Positions 51,952 to 61,076 of a DNA stretch of 64,000 nucleotides are shown here, in pieces. The translations under genes were made by a program, and so were the position numbers. A model generated the notes under the pieces. The model was not told the origin of the DNA. It was given only the letters and a program-made list of their open reading frames with translations, and searched no databases. The stretch lies in contig NZ_LIHP01000016.1 in assembly GCF_001314605.1 (NCBI RefSeq), forward strand, positions 521,403 to 585,402. The letters are read 5' to 3'. Source of the DNA: Marinobacter sp. HL-58 (GTDB lineage: Bacteria; Pseudomonadota; Gammaproteobacteria; Pseudomonadales; Oleiphilaceae). The first letter of the stretch is position 1; every line of letters begins with the position of its first letter.

Positions 51952-52326
51952 ATGGATGGCCCCGGAAAAACCAGAAAAGCAACCGGCAATCATGCAGAAG
52001 GTGTAGCTGCACGCTATCTTGTGAGCCGTGGCATCAACATTCTGGATCGAAATGTATTCAGCCGCGGCGGTGAGATCGACCTCGTCGGTTTTGACGAAGA
52101 TACCCTGGTATTTTTTGAAGTGCGTTACCGGGGCCACGGCAGCCTGGCCGGTGCAGCCGAATCCATTACCCCCACGAAACAGAAACGACTGCTCCGGGCT
52201 GCCGCGTTCTACCTCCATAAACATGGCCTTTGGAATGCCTGCAGCCGGATAGACGTGGTTGCGATCGCACCGGGCGAAAACGCAAAATACCGGATACAAT
52301 GGATTAAAAATGCCATTCAGGTCTGA
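51952..52326 (+). CDS. yraN: YraN (UPF0102) family protein
   Basis: This 124-residue protein has the endonuclease-like fold of UPF0102. It shows GNHAEGVAARYLVSRGINILDRN, GEIDLVGFDEDTLVFFEVRYR with the acidic Glu-Asp and EVR(Y/K)R pattern, and RIDVVAI. The family resembles Holliday-junction-resolvase-like nucleases, but its function is unproven. It lies 18 nt after lpoA and 2 nt before diaA, so it is co-transcribed with both. Confidence 0.92.
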   Translation: MDGPGKTRKATGNHAEGVAARYLVSRGINILDRNVFSRGGEIDLVGFDEDTLVFFEVRYRGHGSLAGAAESITPTKQKRLLRAAAFYLHKHGLWNACSRIDVVAIAPGENAKYRIQWIKNAIQV

Positions 52327-52328
52327 CT

Positions 52329-52919
52329 ATGACGGATACCGAACAACAGATAAACCAGTGGTTCGCCAATCACATGGAACACACGGCACATGCCGCCAGC
52401 TCCACAGCCCCCGGCATAGCGAGGGCTTCGGACGCTCTGGTGGGCGCACTGCTCAGTGACGGGAAAATCATTACCTGTGCCAATGGTAACGCCAATATTC
52501 TCGCCCAGTACTTCTGTACCGCCCTGCTGAACCGGTTTGAGCAGGACCGTCCGGCACTGCCCGCCATCAACCTGGGAGCGGACGCAACCACCTACTCGGC
52601 AATCTGTCGCGACAATCGTTTCAACGACACATTTTCCAGACAGGTACGTGCAATTGGTAAAGCCAATGACCTGCTCATGGTCTTTGTGGACGACGGGCAC
52701 AAGGCCAACCTGATTCAGGCCATTCAAGCTGCCCATGACAGGGAAATGAATGTGGTGGTTCTGAGCGCCAAGGAAAAGACCGATATTACGTCGCTATTGC
52801 ACCCGGAAGATCATGAGATTGCGCTGGAAAACCTTTCCCCGACCGCATCAACTCCGATCATGCTGGTTATCATCAATGCCCTTTGCAGCCTGATCGACGA
52901 AAAGCTCTTTGGCGGATAA
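52329..52919 (+). CDS. diaA: SIS-domain protein, DiaA/GmhA-like
   Basis: This 196-residue protein has one SIS domain. In E. coli the homologue in this position (after yraN) is DiaA, which binds DnaA and promotes initiation at oriC, while close relatives (GmhA) isomerise sedoheptulose 7-phosphate. The segment CANGNANILAQYFCTALLNRF and the final SPTASTPIMLVIINALCSLIDEKLFG match DiaA-like proteins. I favour DiaA because of gene order, at moderate confidence. A strong terminator follows. Confidence 0.8.
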   Translation: MTDTEQQINQWFANHMEHTAHAASSTAPGIARASDALVGALLSDGKIITCANGNANILAQYFCTALLNRFEQDRPALPAINLGADATTYSAICRDNRFNDTFSRQVRAIGKANDLLMVFVDDGHKANLIQAIQAAHDREMNVVVLSAKEKTDITSLLHPEDHEIALENLSPTASTPIMLVIINALCSLIDEKLFGG

Positions 52920-52922
52920 TAA

Positions 52923-52953
52923 AAAAGCCAGCTGATAAAATCAGCTGGCTTTT
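52923..52953. terminator. Bidirectional terminator between diaA and sspB
   Basis: A perfect 13-bp stem (52923-52935 with 52941-52953) with a 5-nt loop, an A-run on the left and a T-run on the right serves the converging diaA and sspB genes. Confidence 0.9.
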
Positions 52954-52986
52954 CAGAACGGGACTGCACTCAACTCCAACGATGCG

Positions 52987-53427
52987 TTATTTCACCACCT
53001 TGAGCGTGGGCCGGCCACTCGGCCGATCGCCATTTTGTCCCTGTTCACTACTGTTGTCCGCATCCCTGCCCCCGGGACCTTCCGGATCCGGAGAGCCCGG
53101 CTCACTGCCAAACACCATGCCCTCGCCATTTTCCTTGGCGTAGACGGCCATGACCGCCTGCAGAGGGATAAACACCTGCATGGGTACTCCGCCAAAACGG
53201 GCACTGAACTCCAGCGCACCATTGCCAATAACCAGGCCACGGACAGCTCCCGGGCTGATATTGAGCACAATCTGCCCATTTGCAACGTGCTCGGTAGGCA
53301 CCTGGACACCCTGCACGCCTGCATCGACGACAATATAGGGTGTGCAGTCGTTATCGAGAATCCATTCATTGAACGCCCTGACAAGATAAGGGCGACTCGA
53401 TGTCATGGTTATTTTGCTATCAGGCAC
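52987..53427 (-). CDS. sspB: ClpXP adaptor SspB
   Basis: SspB delivers ssrA-tagged peptides from stalled ribosomes to ClpXP. The 146-residue protein has the folded substrate-binding part (PYLVRAFNEWILDNDCTPYIVVDA, VLNISPGAVRGL, FGGVPMQVFIPLQAVMAVYAKENG) followed by a disordered, Gly/Asp-rich linker and the C-terminal ClpX-binding tail RPTLKVVK. The GTG at 53427 has AGGAG seven nt upstream. An internal ATG at 53406 is possible. It lies 35 nt after sspA. Confidence 0.95.
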   Translation of the reverse strand: MPDSKITMTSSRPYLVRAFNEWILDNDCTPYIVVDAGVQGVQVPTEHVANGQIVLNISPGAVRGLVIGNGALEFSARFGGVPMQVFIPLQAVMAVYAKENGEGMVFGSEPGSPDPEGPGGRDADNSSEQGQNGDRPSGRPTLKVVK

Positions 53428-53462
53428 TGCCTTTCTCCTGAACCGGTTTCAGGCTCTGTAAA

Positions 53463-54092
53463 TCAGCTGCGGATATCCTCTTCCAGGTCCGACAGGCTTG
53501 CTTTGAAACCTTCACGGCTGAAAATGCTATCCATATACTTTTGAAGTGGTTTTGCCTGTTTTTCATTAAGCTCTATACCCAACGACGGCAAACGCCACAG
53601 AATCGGCGCAATACAGCAATCCACAATGGTGAACTCTTCTGACAGGAAAAACGGCATCTCACCGAACAACGGCGCCGTGGCCAGCAGACTTTCACGAAGT
53701 TCCTTGCGCGCGGCATCGGACGCCTTGGCATTGGGCTGTGCAAGAATCTGATCCACCAGCCCACACCAGTCTTTCTGGATGCGGTGAATCATCAGCCGGC
53801 TGTTCGCCCTGGCAACCGGGTATACCGGAAGCAGCGGCGGGTGCGGAAAACGCTCGTCAAGGTATTCCATCATGATGTTTGGCTCATAGAGCACAAGATC
53901 ACGATCCACCAGCGTTGGCAGGGCATTGTACGGGTTCAGATCGGCCAGCTCTCCCGGAGGGTTGTCCGGATCAACATTGACGACGTCAACCGTTACACCC
54001 TTTTCTGCCAGCACAATACGGACTCTGTGGCTGTAATGACTGGCCGGGTCCGAGAAAAACGTCATTGATGACCGCTTGGTCACAACGCCCAT
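53463..54092 (-). CDS. sspA: Stringent starvation protein A
   Basis: SspA is a glutathione-S-transferase-like protein that binds RNA polymerase and alters transcription during starvation and acid stress. The 209-residue protein has the N-terminal thioredoxin-like domain ([24 protein letters not shown], then [37 protein letters not shown]) and a helical C-terminal domain. GAGG precedes the ATG at 54092. It heads the sspA-sspB pair, downstream of the cytochrome bc1 operon, a common arrangement. Confidence 0.95.
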   Translation of the reverse strand: MGVVTKRSSMTFFSDPASHYSHRVRIVLAEKGVTVDVVNVDPDNPPGELADLNPYNALPTLVDRDLVLYEPNIMMEYLDERFPHPPLLPVYPVARANSRLMIHRIQKDWCGLVDQILAQPNAKASDAARKELRESLLATAPLFGEMPFFLSEEFTIVDCCIAPILWRLPSLGIELNEKQAKPLQKYMDSIFSREGFKASLSDLEEDIRS

Positions 54093-54139
54093 AGAACTAC
54101 CTCACGATTTTGACTAACCGAATTGACCCTGAAAAACGC

Positions 54140-54171
54140 AAAAATCCAGCGGGCCGGCAATTGCCCGCTGG
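54140..54171 (-). terminator. Terminator after petC
   Basis: A perfect 9-bp stem (54146-54154 with 54163-54171) is followed on the minus strand by a run of five T (54140-54144). It ends the petABC transcript before sspA. Confidence 0.85.
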
Positions 54172-54201
54172 AACTCAGGGGTAAGGATTATACCTGAAAT
54201 C

Positions 54202-54957
54202 TCAGTGCACGTCCTTCCAGTATTCGCGATTGAGCAGGTAGGCAAAGATAAAGAAGATCGCCACGAAAATCAGGGCAAACATACCAAGCCGCTCACGCTC
54301 AACTTTTATCGGATCCCCCATGTAGGACATGAAATTGGTCAGGTCGTACATGGCACTGTTAAATTCCGCCGGAGACATGGAGCCCTCGGTTTCCCACTCC
54401 GGGCAAATATCCGAATTCCGGACATCACCACTGAGAGGATCAACACTTGCCCCTTCGCCAATGCGCGGCTCTACCGCACAGAGCCCCTGCAAATCAGCCA
54501 TGACATGAGGCATACCAACGTTGTCAAAGACCACATTGTTCACACCCAGCGGACGGGTATCGTCCTTGTAGAAGCCTCGCAGGTAAGAATAGATCCAGTC
54601 CTCACCGCGAAGACGGGATTCCAGCGTCAGATCTGGTGGCGGTGCGCCGAACCACTCTTCAGCCATATCCTTGCTCATGGAGATCTTCATCAGCTCACCG
54701 ATTTTGGCACCGGTGAAGATCAGGTTCTCTTCGTAAAGCTCGGGAGGAATACCCAGGTCATCCGATACCCGCTTGTAACGGGCGTACTCCATGGAATGAC
54801 ATCCCATGCAGTAGTTGGTGAACAGGGCCGCTCCACGCTGGAGAGACTCCTTGTTGGTATGATCCGGCTCCATTGTGTCCAGCTTGCCGGATGGAGCAGC
54901 TGCCAACCCGAGAGCCGGCAGGATTACTATGAAAAGACCAACTATCAGCTTTCTCAT
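54202..54957 (-). CDS. petC: Cytochrome c1 of the bc1 complex
   Basis: Cytochrome c1 carries electrons from the Rieske protein to soluble cytochrome c. The 251-residue precursor has a signal peptide (MRKLIVGLFIVILPALGLAA), the haem-attachment site CMGCH (in TNYCMGCHSMEYAR), a methionine ligand region and a C-terminal membrane anchor (MFALIFVAIFFIFAYLL). The ATG overlaps the petB stop by one base (TAATG). Longer frames lie within petB. Confidence 0.96.
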   Translation of the reverse strand: MRKLIVGLFIVILPALGLAAAPSGKLDTMEPDHTNKESLQRGAALFTNYCMGCHSMEYARYKRVSDDLGIPPELYEENLIFTGAKIGELMKISMSKDMAEEWFGAPPPDLTLESRLRGEDWIYSYLRGFYKDDTRPLGVNNVVFDNVGMPHVMADLQGLCAVEPRIGEGASVDPLSGDVRNSDICPEWETEGSMSPAEFNSAMYDLTNFMSYMGDPIKVERERLGMFALIFVAIFFIFAYLLNREYWKDVH

Positions 54958-56189
54958 TATCCTGTCACCCTCTCTGGAACTGGCTTTGTTTTCTCCATAC
55001 GCGTGTAGAACGGCATGAGAATGAAGTAGAGGAAGTACAGCGTTGTCAGAATCTGCGCAGTAATCGTACGCCCCTCCGTTGCCGGAACAATACCGAGATA
55101 GCCCAGGATGATGAAGCTCACCACAAAGATTGCCAGGGCGATCTTGCTCAGCCAGCCCTTGTAGCGCATGGAGCGTACCGGGCTCTTGTCCAGCCATGGC
55201 AGCACAAACAAGATGGCGATGGCCGCACCCATCACGACAACACCCCAGAACTTCGCATCCAGACCGAACAGATCAACCGTAACGGCACGCAGCATTGCGT
55301 AGAATGGCGTGAAGTACCACACAGGCGCTATGTGATCCGGCGTCTTGAGGGCGTTCGCCGGCTCGAAGTTCGGTTTCTCCAGGAAAAGGCCACCCATCTC
55401 CGGGAAGAAAAACACCACGATAAAGAAAATAAAGAAGAACACGCCCACACCCAACAGATCGTGAACGGTGTAATAGGGATGGAAAGGAATGCCGTCTTTG
55501 GGCACGCCGTTTTCATCCTTGTTCTTCTTGATGTCGATGCCGTCAGGGTTGTTTGAACCCACTTCGTGCAGCGCGAGGATATGCAAAACGACCAGGCCGA
55601 GAAGGACAATCGGCAATGCGACGACGTGCAGGGCAAAGAACCGGTTCAGGGTTACACCGGAAATCAGATAATCGCCCCGAATCCACAGTGAAAGATCATC
55701 ACCAATCACCGGGATGGCACCAAAGAGGTTTACGATAACCTGAGCACCCCAGTAGGACATCTGGCCCCAGGGAAGGAGATAGCCCATGAAGGCTTCGGCC
55801 ATCAGCACCAGGTAGATCAGCATGCCGAAGATCCAGATCAGCTCCCGGGGCTTCTGGTACGAACCATACATCAGACCCCGGAACATATGGAGGTACACAA
55901 CCACAAAGAACGCCGAAGCACCGGTTGAATGCAGGTAACGGAGCAGCCAGCCCCACTCAACATCACGCATGATGTATTCAACCGAAGCAAAGGCACCCTC
56001 TGCAGAGGGGTTATAACTCATGGTCAGCCAGATGCCCGTGATCAGCTGATTGACCAGCACCAGCATGGCCAGGGAGCCGAAGAAATACCACATGTTGAAG
56101 TTTTTGGGCGCGTAATACTTGCCCAGGTGCTTGTTCCAGGCGTCAACAATGGGAAGACGCTCATCAACCCAGTTCACTAGCTTGTTCAT
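54957..56189 (-). CDS. petB: Cytochrome b of the bc1 complex
   Basis: This is the ubiquinol-oxidising core subunit with two b-type haems. The 410-residue protein has about eight or nine membrane helices, the paired histidine region (RYLHSTGASAFFVVVYLHMFRG, and FFALHVVALPIVLLGLVVLH), the Qo-site WGA motif (PWGQMSYWGAQVIVNLFGAIP) and PEWY-equivalent APVWYFTPFYAMLR. An extra charged insert (DIKKNKDENGVPKDG) lies before PFHPYYTVHDLLG, as in many proteobacteria. It overlaps petA and petC by one base each. Confidence 0.97.
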   Translation of the reverse strand: MNKLVNWVDERLPIVDAWNKHLGKYYAPKNFNMWYFFGSLAMLVLVNQLITGIWLTMSYNPSAEGAFASVEYIMRDVEWGWLLRYLHSTGASAFFVVVYLHMFRGLMYGSYQKPRELIWIFGMLIYLVLMAEAFMGYLLPWGQMSYWGAQVIVNLFGAIPVIGDDLSLWIRGDYLISGVTLNRFFALHVVALPIVLLGLVVLHILALHEVGSNNPDGIDIKKNKDENGVPKDGIPFHPYYTVHDLLGVGVFFFIFFIVVFFFPEMGGLFLEKPNFEPANALKTPDHIAPVWYFTPFYAMLRAVTVDLFGLDAKFWGVVVMGAAIAILFVLPWLDKSPVRSMRYKGWLSKIALAIFVVSFIILGYLGIVPATEGRTITAQILTTLYFLYFILMPFYTRMEKTKPVPERVTG

Positions 56190-56785
56190 TACGCTGCCCC
56201 CTCAGGATCCAGACCGACAGTCAGAGTATTGTCGTCGTCAAAGCGATAGGGAGGCACCTCCAGATTCGTTGGTGCCGGCATTCTCGGAAAGACGCGGCCA
56301 GCGAGATCGAATCGTGAGCCGTGACAGGCGCAATAGAATCCACCAAGCCAATTATCACCGAGGTCGGCAGGCGCCACCTCGGGCCGGAACGTCGGAGAGC
56401 ACCCAAGATGCGTACAGATGCCAACGAGAACTGCATAATCGTCCTTGAGCGCACGCAGTTCGTTGTCAATATAGGCCGGCTGCGTCGCATCCTCGGACAG
56501 CGGATCTTTCACACGCTCATCCAGCTTGCGAATGTTCTCATTCATTTCGTCGGTGCGACGAATGATCCACACCGGTTTTCCGCGCCACTCAACAGTCATC
56601 TGCTGACCCGGATCAAGCTTGCTGACATTGACGGATACCGGTGCACCGGCTGCTTCCGCTTTTGCACTGGGGTTCCAGGATGCTACGAAAGGCACGGCCG
56701 CACCGACGACGCCGACACCACCCACCACAGACGTGGCACCGATCAGAAACCGGCGCCTGCCTTGGCTCACGTCGCCATTATTCAT
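56189..56785 (-). CDS. petA: Rieske iron-sulfur subunit of the bc1 complex
   Basis: The Rieske protein passes an electron from ubiquinol to cytochrome c1. In this 198-residue protein a twin-arginine-type N-terminus (GRRRFLIGATSVVGGVGVVG) serves as Tat signal and membrane anchor. The 2Fe-2S site is CTHLGC and CACHGS, with the two Cys and two His ligands. It heads the petA-petB-petC operon. Its promoter was not clearly identifiable in the 190-nt region upstream. Confidence 0.97.
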   Translation of the reverse strand: MNNGDVSQGRRRFLIGATSVVGGVGVVGAAVPFVASWNPSAKAEAAGAPVSVNVSKLDPGQQMTVEWRGKPVWIIRRTDEMNENIRKLDERVKDPLSEDATQPAYIDNELRALKDDYAVLVGICTHLGCSPTFRPEVAPADLGDNWLGGFYCACHGSRFDLAGRVFPRMPAPTNLEVPPYRFDDDNTLTVGLDPEGAA

Positions 56786-56976
56786 TATGGTTCTCTCCCA
56801 TCAGGCGACATGCAGCCCCGAATAAAGGGAACCTGCATATCGAAAAGGACTTCTCTCAACCCAAAAATATAAGCGCTCAAATGGTAATGAAATTACCCCG
56901 CCCTTACAAGTCGGAAAGGTCTCGAGCCGGGCCATTACCTGTTCCGGATCAAATTGGTACTGATTTTCCAACCCAT

Positions 56977-57003
56977 AAAAAAACCCGGCCAAGGGACCGG
57001 GTT
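56977..57003 (-). terminator. rplM-rpsI terminator
   Basis: A 7-bp GC stem (56982-56988 with 56997-57003) is followed on the minus strand by seven T (56977-56983 on the plus strand are A). It ends the ribosomal protein operon. Confidence 0.88.
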
Positions 57004-57025
57004 CTTCGAGCCTGCTCCAGCAAAA

Positions 57026-57418
57026 TTAACGCTTGGAGAACTGGGGACGCTTACGCGCCTTGCGCAGACCAACTTTCTTACGCTCGACCTCACGGGCATC
57101 ACGGGTGACGTAACCCGCTTTGCGCAGTGCCGGGCGCAGAGTTTCATCGTAGTCCATCAGGGCGCGAGTCAGGCCGTGGCGAATAGCACCAGCCTGACCA
57201 CTGATACCGCCGCCCTTGACAGTGATGTTGATATCAAAACGGTCAGTAGAATCGGCGACAACCAGTGGCTGACGAACGATCATACGCAGGGTATCACGAC
57301 CGAAGAACTGCTCGATGGTGCGACCGTTGATAGAGATGTTACCGCTTCCCGGCTTGATAAAAACCCGAGCCGTGGATGTCTTGCGGCGACCAGTACCGTA
57401 ATTTTGTGCTACAGACAT
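57026..57418 (-). CDS. rpsI: 30S ribosomal protein S9
   Basis: S9 is part of the 30S head, and its C-terminal tail contacts P-site tRNA. The 130-residue protein has [27 protein letters not shown] and the basic tail [18 protein letters not shown] with the invariant final Lys-Arg. It lies 12 nt after rplM. Confidence 0.98.
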   Translation of the reverse strand: MSVAQNYGTGRRKTSTARVFIKPGSGNISINGRTIEQFFGRDTLRMIVRQPLVVADSTDRFDINITVKGGGISGQAGAIRHGLTRALMDYDETLRPALRKAGYVTRDAREVERKKVGLRKARKRPQFSKR

Positions 57419-57430
57419 ATCCGCCTTCCG

Positions 57431-57859
57431 TTAAATGTCGAGTTCTTTGGGCTGCTGGGCTGCGTGAGGATGCTCAGCGCCGGCATAAATTTTCAGCTTC
57501 TTGAACATGGCACGACCGAGCGGACCACTGGGAAGCATGCCTTTGACAGACTTCTGGATGATCTGCTCAGGAGCCTTGTCGACCAGCTTCTCGAAGTTGA
57601 TGGACTTGATTCCACCCGGAAAGCCGGTGTGACTGTAGTACATCTTGTCAGATGCTTTTTTGCCGGTAACCCGTACCTGACTGGCATTGATAACCACAAT
57701 GTAATCACCAGTGTCGACGTGAGGGGTGTACTCAGGCTTATGCTTGCCCCGCAGACGACGGGCGATTTCAGTTGACAGACGACCCAGCGTCTTGCCGGCT
57801 GCGTCTACAACGTACCAGTCACGTGTTACTGTTTCTGGTTTCGCACTCAGAGTCTTCAT
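57431..57859 (-). CDS. rplM: 50S ribosomal protein L13
   Basis: L13 is an early assembly protein of the 50S subunit. The 142-residue protein, the same length as in E. coli, starts [20 protein letters not shown] and has [22 protein letters not shown] and [17 protein letters not shown] use the ATG at 57859. A longer frame to 57904 is in the leader. It heads the rplM-rpsI operon with a promoter at 58011-58039 and a leader of about 145 nt. Confidence 0.98.
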   Translation of the reverse strand: MKTLSAKPETVTRDWYVVDAAGKTLGRLSTEIARRLRGKHKPEYTPHVDTGDYIVVINASQVRVTGKKASDKMYYSHTGFPGGIKSINFEKLVDKAPEQIIQKSVKGMLPSGPLGRAMFKKLKIYAGAEHPHAAQQPKELDI

Positions 57860-58010
57860 TGATTCCGCCTTGAACGCTATATAAGAAACGTTAAAAACCA
57901 CCACCGGTAAATGCTTGGCATCCGGAGGAGGTTCTTTACCTGTATGTTATGCGGCAGTGACATCATTCGGGGCTGAGATGATGGCATCGCCTTGAAAAGC
58001 CAGGGCGCGA

Positions 58011-58039
58011 AGTATATCCGAACCAAAAAGGAAAGCCAA
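58011..58039 (-). promoter_or_regulatory. rplM-rpsI promoter
   Basis: TTGGCT (58034-58039) and TATACT (58011-58016) on the minus strand are separated by 17 nt. The start would be near 58005, and the next bases are GC-rich, as in growth-rate-controlled promoters. Confidence 0.7.
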
Positions 58040-58100
58040 CCCTGAAGCGGACTGTTTCGTTATTCACGTATCCTGTCGACGTTTCCGCCCGATAATCCCG

Positions 58101-58889
58101 TTAACGCTCGGACGGCCCGATTTCGTTCCAGCCATACAGCCGCTGCACGTTTCCCAGCAGGGAGCGCGCCAGATCCTCCCTGGCAGCACCGCGCAATTCG
58201 GCCAGGGCATCCAAGATCAGTGGCAAACAGGCTGGAGAATTACCCCCTGGCTCCACGCCCTCAGGAGCCATATCCGGAGCGTCTGTTTCCAGAACCAGGG
58301 CATCGACCGGTAGCCGGGCGATGGTATCCCGGGTCTTGCGAGCCCGGGGGTGGGTGATAACGCCGCCAACTCCAATAAAGCAGCCCAGATCAATCAGCTT
58401 CGCGGCTTGCTGGTAGCTTCCGGAAAATCCATGCACAAGTACCCTGCCCCCGAAACGTTTCCGGCGCAGCACTTCGTAAACCTCGTCGTGGGTCTTCACG
58501 GAATGAATCACCAGGGGAAGGTGTGCCTGAGTTGCGATATCAACCTGGGCCTCGAACCAGGGGTATTGGCTACCGAGGTCGCCGTGCAGGCGATCAAGCC
58601 CGCACTCACCCAATGCCACACAGTGGCCATGATGCTCCATCAGCGCACCGCGCAATGCACTGAGGTCTTCCTCTTTATGCTCATCCACATACCAGGGATG
58701 AATGCCGAGGCAGTAATAAAGCCCTTCGTATTCCGCAGCAACACGGCTTACCCTGCCCCAGTCGCGGCGTCGCACACCGGGAATCACCAGGTTAGAAAGG
58801 CCGGCGCAACGAGCCTCTTCAAGCACTGCCTCGCGACGCCCGTCAAATTCCGGGAAGTCGAAGTGGCAATGTGCGTCGATGAGTCTCAT
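58101..58889 (-). CDS. TatD family metal-dependent hydrolase
   Basis: This 262-residue TIM-barrel nuclease or hydrolase has the metal ligands in DAHCHFD near the N-terminus, the Glu in ALGECGLD, His in LVIHSVKTHDE and LVHGFSG, and the Asp in VLETDAPDMAPEG. TatD proteins show 3'-5' exonuclease activity on DNA and may act in repair. Despite the name, they are not part of the Tat exporter. It is 16 nt downstream of prfC, so probably co-transcribed with it. Confidence 0.93.
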   Translation of the reverse strand: MRLIDAHCHFDFPEFDGRREAVLEEARCAGLSNLVIPGVRRRDWGRVSRVAAEYEGLYYCLGIHPWYVDEHKEEDLSALRGALMEHHGHCVALGECGLDRLHGDLGSQYPWFEAQVDIATQAHLPLVIHSVKTHDEVYEVLRRKRFGGRVLVHGFSGSYQQAAKLIDLGCFIGVGGVITHPRARKTRDTIARLPVDALVLETDAPDMAPEGVEPGGNSPACLPLILDALAELRGAAREDLARSLLGNVQRLYGWNEIGPSER

Positions 58890-58905
58890 TCACAGCCTCA
58901 ATCAG

Positions 58906-60486
58906 CTAGTGCTCCCGGGTTTTGTGGAAGCTGATATCCGGATGCCGCTCCTGGGCCAACTGCAGATTGACCATTGTCGGGGCGATGTAGGCAAGACGAT
59001 CACTGCCATCCAGTGCCAGAAAATCATTGGCCTTGCGCGCGAATTCATCGAGCTTGCGCTCATCGCTTGCCGTCACCCACCGTGCGGTGGCCACGTTGAT
59101 CGGCTCGTAGACCGCATCAACCTTGTATTCGCTCTTGAGGCGGCTGACCACCACATCAAACTGAAGCACACCGACTGCGCCGACGATCAGGTCATTGTTG
59201 CGCAGTGGACGGAAAACCTGAACTGCCCCCTCTTCGGCAAGCTGAATCAGGCCTTTTTGCAGTTGTTTGGATTTAAGGGGATCTTTAAGGCGAATCCGCC
59301 GGAACAATTCCGGGGCAAAGTTGGGGATACCGGTGAACTTCATCTCTTCACCGGAAGTGAAGGTATCACCCAACTGGATCGTGCCATGGTTGTGCAGACC
59401 AATAATATCACCGGCATAGGCTTCACCCGCATGTTCCCTGTCACCCGCCATAAAGGTAAGCGCATCGGAAAAACGGACATCTTTGCCAATACGAACGTGA
59501 CGAGCCTTCATGCCCTGACTGTATCGGCCTGAGACAATCCTCAGAAACGCCACCCGGTCCCGGTGCTGGGGGTCCATGTTTGCCTGAATCTTGAACACGA
59601 ATCCGGAAAACACATCTTCAGCCGGTTCCACCAGGCGCTGATCCGTTTCCCGCGGCTGCGGTGCCGGCGCCCACTCCACCAACCCGTCGAGCATATGATC
59701 GACACCGAAGTTACCCAGTGCGGTACCGAAAAATACCGGCGTCAGCTCACCGGCAAGGAACGCTTCCAGATCAAATTCGTGGGAGGCACCTTTCACCAGC
59801 TCGATCTCGTCCCTCAGATCATCGGCATAGCCACCGAGAACCTTGTCCAGTTCCGGATTATCAATACCGCTGATAACCCGCTTTTCCTGAATCATATGTC
59901 CCTGCCCGGACTGATAGAGAATCACTTCATCCCGCGTCAGATGGTAAACGCCCTTGAAATTCTTGCCCATGCCAATCGGCCAGGTAATCGGCGCACAGGC
60001 TATTTTCAGAACGTCTTCCACCTCATCCATCAACTCAACGGGATCCCGGGTATCCCGGTCCAGCTTGTTCATGAAGGTAATAATCGGCGTATCCCGCAGC
60101 CGGGTTACTTCCATCAGTTTGATCGTCCGCTCTTCAACACCCTTTGCACTGTCGATCACCATCAGACAGGAGTCGACAGCGGTCAGTGTGCGGTAGGTGT
60201 CCTCGGAAAAATCTTCGTGGCCTGGAGTGTCCAGCAGGTTTACCAGCCGACCACCATAAGGAAACTGCATTACCGAAGTCGTAACCGAGATGCCCCGCTC
60301 TTTTTCCATTTCCATCCAGTCGGATTTGGCGTGCTGACCGGATTTCTTTCCCTTTACCGTACCTGCCTTCTGTATGGCCTGGCCAAACAGAAGGACTTTT
60401 TCTGTAATCGTGGTTTTACCGGCATCCGGATGCGAGATAATCGCGAATGTGCGGCGATGGGATACTTCGCTGGCAAGGCTCGTCAT
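58906..60486 (-). CDS. prfC: Peptide chain release factor 3
   Basis: RF3 is the GTPase that recycles RF1/RF2 from the ribosome after termination. The 526-residue protein has the G1 motif [11 protein letters not shown]3 [15 protein letters not shown]4 MNKLDRD, and RF3-specific downstream domains, including [20 protein letters not shown] and [15 protein letters not shown] -10 box TATAAT lies upstream at 60531-60536. Confidence 0.97.
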   Translation of the reverse strand: MTSLASEVSHRRTFAIISHPDAGKTTITEKVLLFGQAIQKAGTVKGKKSGQHAKSDWMEMEKERGISVTTSVMQFPYGGRLVNLLDTPGHEDFSEDTYRTLTAVDSCLMVIDSAKGVEERTIKLMEVTRLRDTPIITFMNKLDRDTRDPVELMDEVEDVLKIACAPITWPIGMGKNFKGVYHLTRDEVILYQSGQGHMIQEKRVISGIDNPELDKVLGGYADDLRDEIELVKGASHEFDLEAFLAGELTPVFFGTALGNFGVDHMLDGLVEWAPAPQPRETDQRLVEPAEDVFSGFVFKIQANMDPQHRDRVAFLRIVSGRYSQGMKARHVRIGKDVRFSDALTFMAGDREHAGEAYAGDIIGLHNHGTIQLGDTFTSGEEMKFTGIPNFAPELFRRIRLKDPLKSKQLQKGLIQLAEEGAVQVFRPLRNNDLIVGAVGVLQFDVVVSRLKSEYKVDAVYEPINVATARWVTASDERKLDEFARKANDFLALDGSDRLAYIAPTMVNLQLAQERHPDISFHKTREH

Positions 60487-60530
60487 AGTTGGTAAAAACC
60501 TGAATCGGGGAGACTGTGAAAACGGTCGCC

Positions 60531-60536
60531 ATTATA
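60531..60536 (-). promoter_or_regulatory. prfC promoter -10 box
   Basis: A perfect TATAAT on the minus strand lies 45 nt before the prfC start. The -35 region is poor. Confidence 0.45.
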
Positions 60537-60578
60537 AAGACAATAGCCTGCTCACGCGAATAGGTGTCAGGCGGGGCA

Positions 60579-61073
60579 CTAGTGCCCGGGGGCACCATCA
60601 ACAGGCAGCGCCATCACCAGCGCATCTTCCCGCTCACGCCCCCCGGGGTAATAACCGGGCCTTCGGCCTATGACAGAAAAGCCTTCGCTGGCATACAGGT
60701 TCATGGCGCTGGTATTGCTGTCCCGAACTTCCAGAAGAACCCGGGACATGCCATCGCGACCGGATTCCGCCACCAGATGCCGGAGCAGACGCCGGCCGGC
60801 ACCGGATCGCCTCTGCCCGGCCGCAACACAGAGGTTGAGAAGGTGCGCCTCACCTGCCATGTAGGCAACCACTGCGTAACCTGTAAGGGTATCGCACATT
60901 TCCAGGGCCCAGAGGCGGTAGTCAGGACGGAAACAGCCACGGAATATCGCCTCACTCCAGGGAAAGGAATAACCCTGGCATTCGATATCAAGCACTTCCG
61001 GCAGGTCGTCCTGGCTCAGCGACCTGATTGCCATATCCCCGACTTCAACCTCGCGGTAGACACTCCGGGACAT
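60579..61073 (-). CDS. rimI: Ribosomal protein S18 N-acetyltransferase RimI
   Basis: RimI is a GNAT-family enzyme that acetylates the N-terminal alanine of S18. The 164-residue protein has YSFPWSEAIFRGCF, the acetyl-CoA binding loop RRSGAGRRLLRHL (Q/RxxGxG/A type) and LEVRDSNTSAMNLYASEGF near the C-terminus. It starts 3 nt after the HolD-like gene, with GGAG upstream. The same adjacency (holD-rimI) is found in E. coli. Confidence 0.93.
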   Translation of the reverse strand: MSRSVYREVEVGDMAIRSLSQDDLPEVLDIECQGYSFPWSEAIFRGCFRPDYRLWALEMCDTLTGYAVVAYMAGEAHLLNLCVAAGQRRSGAGRRLLRHLVAESGRDGMSRVLLEVRDSNTSAMNLYASEGFSVIGRRPGYYPGGREREDALVMALPVDGAPGH

Positions 61074-61076
61074 GGC

